The notes under the pieces were generated by a model. The model was not told where the DNA came from. It searched no databases and saw nothing but the letters and a program-made list of their open reading frames with translations. Shown piece by piece: positions 43,949 to 53,432 of a DNA stretch of 64,000 nucleotides. The position numbers and the translations under genes are program-made. Within the stretch, counting starts at the first letter, position 1; each line of letters begins with the position of its first letter. Source of the DNA: Powellomyces hirtus (Eukaryota > Chytridiomycota > Chytridiomycetes > Spizellomycetales > Powellomycetaceae). The stretch lies in the NCBI GenBank assembly GCA_025526995.1, contig JAHLKG010000002.1:186001-250000 (forward strand). The letters run 5' to 3'.

Positions 43949-45942
43949 GTAAGCGGAGTGGTCAAACGCATGTAGAATATTGTAAGCTGCGTAAAGTGTC
44001 CGGAAGACAATGTTACGGTTCAGTAGTATCAAGAATATCATCGTTGCATCGTACCTGTGCTGCAAACCTGACACCTGGATATGATACATCCCATTTGAAC
44101 GATAACTGCCACCCGATACGATCCGCTTGGAGCATAAAGATATGGAACATCTAATTATCTGGCGTGTCACGAATGCACTGCTCGTTTTTAAAAGGACCTC
44201 TTTTCTGTCTACACTGGTTTGATAATGTCGCCCAAAACTTGGGACACCACTGAACGCTGATCCGCTGTAGGAGAAACGGTACAGGGCCAGATTCGCAGTC
44301 TCTACTGCGGTGCCGCTCGGAGACATCCCTAGTGCTGAAGCACCGATAGCCGAATTTGGCGGAAGGTAGACACACAGTGTTGTGGCAACCGCTCCTGATC
44401 CTTTCCGTCGAAATGCTGCTGCCCGCAACCTCCCGATGCCCAACCCCTCCATCCATTCTGAGCCGAATCAGTGACGGTCCTGCCAAAGTGGCTGTCAAGG
44501 TAATGAGATATGCACCACCATGTTTGACAACAGTTCGTCAAAGTCAGACGTGTTTATTACTGTCCTCTCGGTCCATGGATGCAAATGGTTTATCAATATA
44601 CAGCCACGTGTTACTGAAATCTACCAGCGAGAGCGAAGGAAGCATTGGACTTGATCTACAGGATCTCCGTTGCGTTTGCCGAACAGTCCAGTGTTCTCTC
44701 AGTTATGGCAACCGTTATCCCTCTACGGTCTTATCATCTCCATTCCCCCCGCGCGCTACTGGCAAAATTCATTCACACACTCTCTGGGCCACCGCCGTAG
44801 TTTAAAGTCCACCAGGAGGCTTGCACAATCATGACTGCATGCCTGGACGCGCATCCACTTTCCGGAGAATATGTCTTGTTTTAACGAACATTATTAGCGG
44901 GGTAGCAAGCAACGGCTATGACAACAACTATCGCCACCTAAGTGCACCAGGAAATGCATGCTTCAAGCTCCTTATACGTATCCGCACCTTTCTCAGTCAA
45001 ATGGTCACATCCACGCAACTCGATATCCACCTTACGTGGACCACCATCCGCGGAACTCTTCAGGATATTGACCGTTGTATGCAAGTTTCTAGAAGACGTC
45101 GCCTACTACACACGTTCCTTGGGGATTCGCAGCAGGTTGCTGGTGCGGTGCAGCTCTGGCGCAGACGTGCCTCCACCACACAGAAAGCTGTTGCAGTAAC
45201 TGGCGATCTCTCCTCGCGTAAATGAAGGAAACCCGTCGCTCTTAGCAGAGAGTTATCAAAGAAATGATGTTGGAAAACACTTCGTTAGGTATCAGGTCAA
45301 GCTTTTCATCATTCCAGAGCTTGCTTCAACTGCCAACAACATTCTATTCATGTATGTTAACAGTGGACTGGCCGGCGATTCATGAGAGTATAATCTGCGA
45401 TCCTTCCGAGACATTCGCTCCACAAATTCACAAGAAACCGACGACGCAGGGAACCGACAGTGTCCAAACGCACGTATATCCCGTGTTGCTGTCAGCACAG
45501 AAAGTCGCCAGCATTGTGCTCAGAGCATCAGTGGTAGCGGATACATTTGCAGAACCGCATCCGATGGGATAGATGTTTTGCCAAATGTCAAATCGCGCAT
45601 TTGACTTGTTTACGCGATATCTCACAATGTTGGTCACGTGTCACCGCCACGATTGGCCGCGAGGGCTGCGCTCCCCCCTCCTACGGTACCAAGCACGAGC
45701 GCTGCCAATTGTCTGTTGGTTGACCGTCACAAGCACATCTGCGAAAGAACTCCTCTTCGTGGTCGCTAAATTCTTCTATAGGTGCGTTGCGTAAGGAGAC
45801 GAATGTGTTGCTTTTTCAGCGTAGAGGCAGAGTGTGGTTATGCCGGTTTGGCCGCAGAACAACTCTTGCATTGCGGCAGTATTGGACATTGACCGAATTG
45901 GCATGGGGGACTTGTGAATGTCAAAAACTGACCAACTTCGTT
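43949..45942. other. Poorly resolved region with plus-strand coding-like pieces
   Basis: Plus-strand segments LPARAKEALDLIYRISVAFA and EQSSVLSVMATVIPL (about 44620-44730), KVHQEACTIMTACLDAHPLS (44802-44870), FRILTVVCKFLEDVAYYTRS (about 45055-45120) and ELASTANNILFMYVNSGLAG (about 45315-45380) look coding but are separated by stops and changes of frame. They could be further exons of the gene starting near 41647 or remains of a decayed gene. Confidence 0.35.
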
Positions 45943-46040
45943 CATCCATCCATCCATCCATCCCTCTTCGCTGCCCGATTTTTCCTTCGAATTTCACCAA
46001 CTACTCGATCTATTCATCGCTCTATCTATCCATCCATCCG
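45943..46040. repeat. CATC/CTAT tetranucleotide tracts upstream of RPL17
   Basis: A (CATC)5 run at 45943-45962 and a second CTAT/CATC run around 46018-46038 flank pyrimidine-rich DNA just upstream of the ribosomal protein gene. They may lie in its promoter or 5' leader. Confidence 0.7.
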
Positions 46041-46110
46041 TCATTGCGAATCTACAATAATCCTTTCACCAAATTCAACGAATTTCGTCGATAGTCATAT
46101 AGTAGACATC

Positions 46111-47230
46111 ATGGGCCGGTACGTACCCACACCGGGCGCCCACCGTGGAGCAAAGCATTGTTACTGGAGAAGAAGATGGAGTCTAACGACGTTCTCCTTA
46201 CTTCTAGATACGCTGCCGAACCCGAGAACCCCGCCAAGTGTGAGTTTTGTATCAAGACTGTTGGTCACTTACTGGTGGGAGGGCGGCATTGAAATGGAGA
46301 GGCTAGTCAGTGGATGCGGAAACAGCACAGGGCGAAAGGTCGGACGAATAAATGGAGATGGGAATGCGCGGAACATTGGAGAATGAGGGCTGCTTGATCT
46401 TTCGCTGGGGGATTGCGATCTCCTGCGTTGGATATTTTGGTTTGATGACGTTTCGCACGCCCAAGGAGGCCGATGGAAACGGGGCAACGAATGACATAGA
46501 GGGCGAAAGAGCTTTGGAGCCACGACTTGGACGACGTATCTGACCTCTGCGTCTATTTTCTTTCTCTTAGCCGCCAAGGCGCAAGGCTCATACCTCCGCA
46601 CTCACTTCAAGAACACCCGTGAAGTCGCCAAGACCATCTCGGGCATGAAGCTGCGAAAGGCTGTTGCCTTCCTTGACGATGTTAAGGAGCACAAGCAGGC
46701 TGTTCCTTTCCGTCGTTTCTCCGGAGGTGTCGGCCGCACTGCGCAGGCCAAGGTCTGGGGTGTCACTCAAGCCAGGTGGCCCGCCAAGTCTTGCGAGTTC
46801 ATGTTGGGTCTGCTCAAGAACGCCGAGAGCAACGCTGAGGTATTACGCCCTATGGATGCAGAGATGCTGTTGTTGAACAGTTTGCTAATGTTCTTTATCA
46901 TAGGTTAAGGGTCTCAACCTTGACTCCCTCGTTGTCCGTCACATCCAGGTCAACCAGGCCCCCAAGCAGCGCCGCAGGACTTACCGTGCACACGGTCGTA
47001 TCAACCGTAAGTACATGTTTTGAGCGCCGATCTCTGCTCTTTTCAATTATCTGATCCGTTCGTTTCCAGCCTACATGAGCCACCCCTGCCACATCGAGCT
47101 GACCCTCGTTGAGGAGGAGAAGCAGGTTGCCAAGCAGGAGACTGGTGTCCAGAAGCTCTCCAAGAAGAGGCAGGTTCGCGCCAGGACCATTGCCTCGCGC
47201 AAGGCCCCCGCCGCGACCACCACCGCTTAA
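46111..47230 (+). CDS. RPL17: Ribosomal protein L17 (uL22), large subunit
   Basis: Five exons (46111-46118, 46208-46239, 46571-46839, 46904-47006, 47070-47230) give 190 residues. The first coding exon is just eight bases (Met-Gly and part of Arg), a layout common in ribosomal protein genes. The sequence [77 protein letters not shown] and [20 protein letters not shown] matches uL22 throughout. uL22 lines the nascent-chain exit tunnel. The 330-base second intron is long for this region. The tail is basic and Ala-rich. The upstream leader is pyrimidine-rich. Confidence 0.97.
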
Positions 47231-47545
47231 ATTTCGCTTGGTCGGATTGTAATATAATGTCAAACCTGCTCATTGATGCTTGACATAATTTCTCTCGTGC
47301 TTTGTATGTTGAAGTGGTGTACGGCAAAGTCAGATACCTATCGTAAACAACGGGCTGAGGGAATGGGAGAGGGGAAGCGGGACTTCGCGTTGTCAGTTGA
47401 ACTGATTCGATATGCTCCACAATAAGTTTTTGTCGTCGGCCTGGCACTGTGGCAATTGTGGCGCAGGTTCCGCTCGCATGCTCAAGCCACATTCGCCCGA
47501 TTGTTCCTTCTGTCAAAACCTCCGATGCTATCGGGGCTCTCTTGA
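47231..47545. other. Short gap between RPL17 and HTS1
   Basis: This holds the RPL17 3' end and the HTS1 promoter. No gene was seen. Confidence 0.45.
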
Positions 47546-49454
47546 ATGTTCTCAATACGACAGGCAATAGCAAGGGCACCTTTTTGGACATCCGTAGTAC
47601 CTCGGGAATTACCGCTTTTGCGCTGCAACTTGTTTCCGTCGAAAATCTCTACGATTCGCCGCGACAAATTATACTCCAGCATTTCGATAATGACAGCCGA
47701 CAACTCAGCAGCGCTTGCTGAGCTCGAAGAGCTTATAGCTGCTTGCCGACTTCAAAATAAGGAGCACAAGAAAAATGGCAACAAGGAGGCTCTAGCGCTT
47801 GGTCTGGAACAGTTGAAGGAGCTCTCGAAAAAGAAGACGGAATTGCTCCCGCCGAAAATCAAGGGCGAGGCAGGTGCGAAAGGCGATCAAGGGAAGATGA
47901 AGAAAACAGAAGCTGAGAAAGTCGAGGATGAGGCCAAAGCGTTTACCTTGAAGACACCAAAGGTAACAAAGCTGATTTTTACCTGGCCGGTCAAGGTCTC
48001 TGTTTGACGGTTTCGATTTTGCGATGAAACGTAGGGAACGAAAGATTACGATGAGAAGGACATGGCCGTCCGTGAGCAGATATTCTCCAAAATCACCAGC
48101 ATCTTCAAACGTCACGGAGCGATCACGATCGATACACCCGTCTTTGAACTGAAGGAAATTCTTGCCGGAAAGTACGGCGAAGACAGCAAACTCATCTACG
48201 ATCTGGAGGATCAGGGTGGCGAGAAGTGTTCACTGCGGTACGATCTTACTGTTCCTTTTGCTCGATACTTGGCGGAGAACGGTGTCTCCAACATGAAAAG
48301 ATACCACATCGCCAAAGTTTACCGAAGAGATCAACCTGCCATGAACCGGGGCCGCATGCGAGAGTTCTACCAATGTGATTTTGACATTGCTGGCACCTAT
48401 GACCAGATGGTTCCCGACGCGGAAGCCGTGCGCGTCATGTCAGAAATCTTGACTTCCCTGGACATCGGTTCCTTCACAATCAAAATCAACCACCGCAGGA
48501 TTCTCGATGGAATGTTTGAGGTCTGCGGAGTGCCAGCAGACAAGATTCGAACCATATCATCAGCAGTCGACAAACTTGACAAAATGACCTGGGCGGACGT
48601 CAAGAAAGAGATGGTCGAAGAAAAGGGTCTCAGTCCAGAGGTTGCTGACAGAATTGGCGAGTATGTGAAGCTGAAGGGATCTAGGGAGCTTTGCGACAAG
48701 CTGGATGCCGACGCCACACTCTCGGGCAACGCGAACGCCAAAGCCGGTATCGACGACATGCGTGTATTGCTGCGATACCTGGAGATTTTCAATGTCCTCC
48801 CTCGAGTATCCTTCGATCTGAGTCTGGCACGTGGATTGGACTACTACACTGGTGTCATCTACGAAGCAGTTGTCAACAGCTCTCCAGCAGTCCTGAGTAA
48901 GTAGCGACGGGAATGACGTTTGGATCAACTCTCGCGCAATACTTATCTGTGTCTTTTCTCGACTAGACGGCGAGCCTGTTGGCGTTGGTTCGGTTGCTGC
49001 TGGAGGAAGATACGACGACCTGGTCGGCATGTTCTCTGGCAATAAGAAGATTCCATGTGTAGGTATCAGTATCGGTGTGGAGCGAGTGTTTGCCATCATC
49101 TCCGGTCAACGCGATCGAAGCACCATCAAATCCAACGCAACCGAGGTGTATGTGATCGGCCTGGGTGAAGGATTCTTGGAAGAACGTATGCAGATCTGCG
49201 CTCAACTCTGGGACGCTGGCGTAAAAGCAGAGTACATGTTCAAAAAGAAGCCCCGAAACTTGCAAGTGCAGTTCGAAGTCTGCGACAAGGAACAAATTCC
49301 ACTCGCTATTATTGTCGGAAAGCAAGAGGTCGACAACGGAGTGGTGAAAATTAGGAAGATGGTGAAAGACAACGTCGACAGCGTCGACAAGGAAGTAACT
49401 GTAGAGCGGTCTAGTCTTGTAGAATCAGTGCAGAAATTGTTGAAAGCTATCTAA
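47546..49454 (+). CDS. HTS1: Histidyl-tRNA synthetase, probably both mitochondrial and cytosolic
   Basis: Three exons (47546-47962, 48035-48896, 48967-49454) give 588 residues. The first ATG adds a 48-residue basic, acid-poor leader ([20 protein letters not shown]) like a mitochondrial presequence. A second in-frame ATG at 47690 ([20 protein letters not shown]) begins the WHEP-like helical domain, the usual cytosolic start. Class II motifs are clear: motif 1 region [10 protein letters not shown], motif 2 [20 protein letters not shown] then [11 protein letters not shown], the HisRS signature [10 protein letters not shown], and motif 3 [15 protein letters not shown] with [10 protein letters not shown]. 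The C-terminal anticodon-binding domain is complete. One gene for both compartments is known in yeast HTS1 and uses two starts. Confidence 0.95.
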
Positions 49455-49815
49455 GAATAATAAAAACCAGGACGAGCAGTATGTGGTCTATCTGGTCCAA
49501 AGGACCTTCCAACTCTCCTCTCAATTTCAACCGTGCACATAGCACAGAATTCCCCCCAAGACCCAACGCCCGGTACTTGTCCGCACGGCTGAAAACGATC
49601 AGTGTGCTGTCACGCGTACGTAACGAGGTTCCTGTTGCGTGGCATGGATTGGCTGGATGCAGATGAGAAGTAGTGCCTGGTCCAGCCAAGCCTACCACCG
49701 CGGAGAACGTCGCGATCAGTGAAGGGTTCAGCAGATGGTCGATGTATCTTTGCAACTCTGCCTCTCCCACACTGGACGCTGAAGACGTCTGGAAAAATTG
49801 CACAGACCACGCGCG
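49455..49815. other. Convergent gap, HTS1 / GT17
   Basis: This gap lies between the 3' ends of two convergent genes. An AATAAA-like signal occurs just past the HTS1 stop (49457-49463). Nothing else was seen. Confidence 0.45.
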
Positions 49816-50972
49816 CTATGTGTGCTGTCTGACACATCCTCCTGGAAGGAGAAACGCGAATCGGTCCTTGTTTTCGATCAGGTGTTTGGGAAGGTTCACT
49901 GCTGAGGCTGATTTGTCCAATTTGCCCCATTTTGTCCACAGCTCTCGGTACGAATACGCCTCAGGCAGCATGCCGTAAATGTCCGATCCCTCACAGATCA
50001 CTTTCTGTATCCGGGCCTCATCCAACTGACTTGCGCTGCGAACACGGTCCGCATGCGAGTAGGCCGTCATTTTAAAGGTGAAGTCGCTCAAGGATCGAAA
50101 ACAGAATGAGCAATGCCATCCAGAATCAACAAGTAGATCATCACTTGCTCTGGAATGCCGATAATACGTGGTACCACCAGGGACATATCGATGCACCTGC
50201 GCTCTCCAGCTATCCATCCCGTTACCATACGGGAATTCGAAGGAATACAAGTAAGATGCGAGCTGTAAATGCAGCGGGGACGGAATTGAAGTGCATTGCT
50301 TCAGCAGTGCGATAGTGTGCTGTGATGGTATCTCATCCACATCCGACATGAGAATCCAATCTGTGGTTTGAATACCCTCGGATGTAAAAATGCTGTTCAT
50401 TTGCATTCGCATTCGGTTTTCGAGTTTGAAGGGATCTTCTCCTTTGGGCAGAGGTGGGAGAGATACGGTCGTGTGCAGAATCTTGTCCGCTGCAAACGCA
50501 AATCGCTCCTTGTTCTCTTCAAATACGAAGGCCTTTGGGATCCCGGTAAAGGTACGGTCTGGTAGTTCCCGTGTATGAGAAATGTGAGATGCCGAGCAAG
50601 TGATACTTCGGTTGCAAAGGATTGATACTCACCGGCCTCCAATATAAGGAAACGATCGACAATATGTAACAGTTCCTTCAGTCGAATCTCGAGCAAATCC
50701 AGCTCGACACTGAAAATGATGGCATCAAAAACTCTGGGCGCGGCGCCCGCCGTGTCAGATCTCGCCTTCCACCCATTGGCAGAGCATAAGACAGCAGTAT
50801 TATTTTCCAGTCCTTCGGCGTAGTAGTGTGGAAGAATATTCCACGGCTTTCCTGGAGAATCCCATATCGGCCGAAAGAAGTACGCCCCAGTTTCCAGTGT
50901 CGAGCGACCATACAGAAACGCAAACGTGCCGGTGAACAGGAGCGCAAACACCCATAGATACCGGCGGCGCAT
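49816..50972 (-). CDS. Glycosyltransferase family 17 (MGAT3-like N-acetylglucosaminyltransferase)
   Basis: The gene starts at ATG 50970-50972 and has one intron (about 50631-50550) after the segment RFLILEAG. The N-terminus is a type II signal anchor (YLWVFALLFTGTFAFLYGRS), so the enzyme should sit in the Golgi with a lumenal catalytic domain. GT17 motifs are in order: FDAIIFSVELDLLEIRLKEL, TFTGIPKAFVFEENKERF, the DxD-type WILMSDVDEIPSQHT, YLYSFEFPYG, DSGWHCSFCFRSLSDFTFKM and AYSHADRV, and the terminal PKHLIENKDRFAFLLPGGCV. Mammalian MGAT3 adds the bisecting GlcNAc to N-glycans; fungal relatives are not well studied, so the acceptor is open. It is divergent from the MFSD1-like gene, 194 bases apart. 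Confidence 0.92.
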
Positions 50973-51166
50973 AGTATTCAGAAGAAGGTCCTGTGAATGA
51001 GGCGGGCTGTCCAACAGCGTCCGCTTGGCATGAGTTTGTTTTTGTTTGTGTGGGTCACGACTTGACAGTGCCCCGAGTAACGCGTCAGGTTCGCGAAGGC
51101 CTCAAGTTGTTTCCAACTTTCGGGCTCTCAAGTCCTCTTCATCTTACACGTATCTGAAGGTGGATC
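50973..51166. promoter_or_regulatory. Bidirectional promoter interval, GT17 / MFSD1-like
   Basis: A 194-base gap lies between divergent start codons. Function is inferred from position only. Confidence 0.3.
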
Positions 51167-53020
51167 ATGAGCAGCCCGGCATATAACACACAGCCTTATC
51201 GGCCTGCTGCGGCGTCGCGCTGGATCGTTCTTGCGCTCGGTTGCATGTTGCTGTTTGGTGTAAGTCTGCCATGTGGCCTTGTTTATCTTATACAGGAGTC
51301 TCACCCTCTACCATCCCGTTGTGCTCGGGTTTTCCGACGACGTAGACAAACTATGCGTACGATACTCCTGCCACGCTCTCTACACCACTGTCAACCTATC
51401 TATCGCAGACACAAGCAGAGCATCAACACATGCTTTCCACCTTGTACGCGCTCTATTCGCTGCCAAACACAGTTCTTCCATTCGTTGGCGGATACCTGGG
51501 GGATGTCGTGGGCGCCCGTACTATGGTTGTCGCCTTGGCTACTGTCGCGCTGGCTGGTCAGATACTCTTTTCCGTTGGAGTGCAAGCTAAGACCACTCTG
51601 CTCATGAACGTTGGACGGGTGCTATTTGGCGTCGGCGCAGAATGCCTCGGCGTTGTGGTATGTGCCTTGGGCCCAAAAAGGCGGGGGCCGCTCATTGTTT
51701 GCGTTTCCTGGAGGAAAACGGCTACTAAGAGCAGCTACTCGTCAGCAAACGCAAATAACGAGCGCACACTTCCGCACTGCGGAGCTTGCCCTCGCCTTGG
51801 GTCTCAACCTCAGCGTCGCCCGCTTGGGGTCTGTGCTGAATGACCTAGTTACGCCCGTTGTGGGACACAGGTACTCTGCGCCAGCGGCCGTGTGGCTCGC
51901 TTCATGCACCTGCGGGGCATCCTTGCTGTGCGCGCTGGCCCTCGCTGCGATACACCGCGATGATAGACACAGTAGTAGATCTCAGACCCAACAGCTTGCT
52001 AGGCATGACCGAGCTGCTAGAGCTTCGTGGAAATCTTGCGCTTGCACGGATGCAATAAGCGCGATCCGAGCCTATCCTTCCGCTTTCTGGCTTCTCGGTG
52101 CCATCCTATGTGCATTGTATGCGACCGTCATTCCCTTCAACACTATTCACGCTGGGTTTCTCAAATCCAAATTCTATCCCACGCGCCCCGAGATAGGTCC
52201 GTTCTCTCTAAGTTTTTCATCAAGCTCTTCTTCTCATCTTACGTGTTTTCCGCTTGTAGCGGCACAGCTAACATCGATACCAGACACGCTTTCTGCTCTC
52301 CTTGTTCCGCTTGCGGGCCATTTAACGGATCGTTACGGTCGACGCGTTCAGGCAATCGCACTGTGTGCCGCGTTGATCGCAGCATCCCACATCTTCCTGG
52401 CTCTGACGCCCTCTGCTGCTTCACCGATACCAGCCCTTGTTATTCTCGGCATTGCGTATTGTTTGCTGCTGACCTTCTGGCCATGCGTTGCCATTGTAGT
52501 GGGAGATGATGCGCACTCCGGTCTTGCCTTGTGAGTATTTCAAGGGGAACGAGCGATATCACGCAAGCTCACACCTGCCAATATCGGGCTCCCCTAACCA
52601 ACTCTTCTCGTTCTCTCGTTCTCTCGTTCTCGCGTTCTCAGTGGCATTACCACCTCCCTCATGAACATTTCTCTCACACTCTTCCCGCCGATTGTAGCGC
52701 AACTAGTCATCGGCGATGACACGTACACATCCGCCGAACTCTTTTTTGCGAGCTGCGCGGTCGTTGCATTCCTCATTGCGATTGGCCCGCTGACTCGGTC
52801 TCACCATGGCCGTCTGTTGAATGTTCCACCTCCGCCACAACCGTCGTCATCTTCCATACCACTGCGGCCAACTGCGCGAACAGGAATATTCGCAGATGAC
52901 CAGATCCGCACTTACGAATTACTTGAGGGAGACGATCAGGACGATGATGACGGTGGAGGTGACGAAGAGGAGGAGGATGGCAAAGCCAACGGCAGTACAC
53001 ACAAGATACAGCTACAGTAA
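51167..53020 (+). CDS. Major facilitator superfamily carrier, MFSD1-like
   Basis: Five exons (51167-51259, 51346-51657, 51746-52196, 52260-52530, 52642-53020) give 501 residues with matching phases. Diagnostic segments are WIVLALGCMLLFG joined to TNYAYDTPATL, MLSTLYALYSLPNTVLPFVG, GGYLGDVVGARTMVVALATV, GRVLFGVGAECLGVV and ELALALGLNLSVARLGSVLN, all positioned as in MFSD1. The second half has SIPDTLSALLVPLAGHLTDR and FWPCVAIVVGDDAHSGLAFG. The C-terminal tail is strongly acidic. Mammalian MFSD1 is a lysosomal dipeptide carrier; the substrate here is unproven. Intron 4 ends in a (CTCGTTCT)-type tandem pyrimidine tract. Confidence 0.88.
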
Positions 53021-53432
53021 GGCGCTAAACGTCCTTCTTTTGCTTTCTCGGATGTTGCAACCTGTACGTCGACCATGGCTTCACACCGGGACGTGCAGAG
53101 GGTGTCATGATGCAGCGGCCGGAATAGGAAATTCTCGAGTCGATTTGCGCCTAAACGGTTCACACTATTCATGTCATCGATAGTGCACACCTTTGAGTCT
53201 TTCATGTAGAACCATTAATTATCAACTATTTTATATCCGCTTTCTGATCAGGATACATGAAGATGTTTGTAGTTCGTTTCTCCAACGTAGAGTTGCCCAA
53301 ATGAACGGGCTTCCGATGTATAGGTGCTTCGATGATGTGATTTGCATGACCGCAAATTATTTTGCGCGGCAGTGATGATTAATAACCTATGTGCTATGGT
53401 TATGACTTGTGACGGGCATAGACTCGCATGTC
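53021..53432. other. Convergent gap
   Basis: This AT-rich gap lies between the MFSD1-like and USP genes. No gene was seen. Confidence 0.45.

Noticed and set aside
43598..44452. Full 285-codon minus-strand frame as one gene
   Set aside because: Only the 43598-43948 part reads like a protein; the upstream part looks like non-coding sequence that happens to lack stops.
44620..44870. In-frame TAG between two coding-like pieces as a possible read-through or recoded stop
   Set aside because: The TAG can equally be an intron acceptor (CGCCGTAG), and the surrounding model is unresolved, so recoding is not supported.
45943..46040. CRISPR-like or satellite array
   Set aside because: Only short CATC/CTAT microsatellite runs; there are no spaced repeats.
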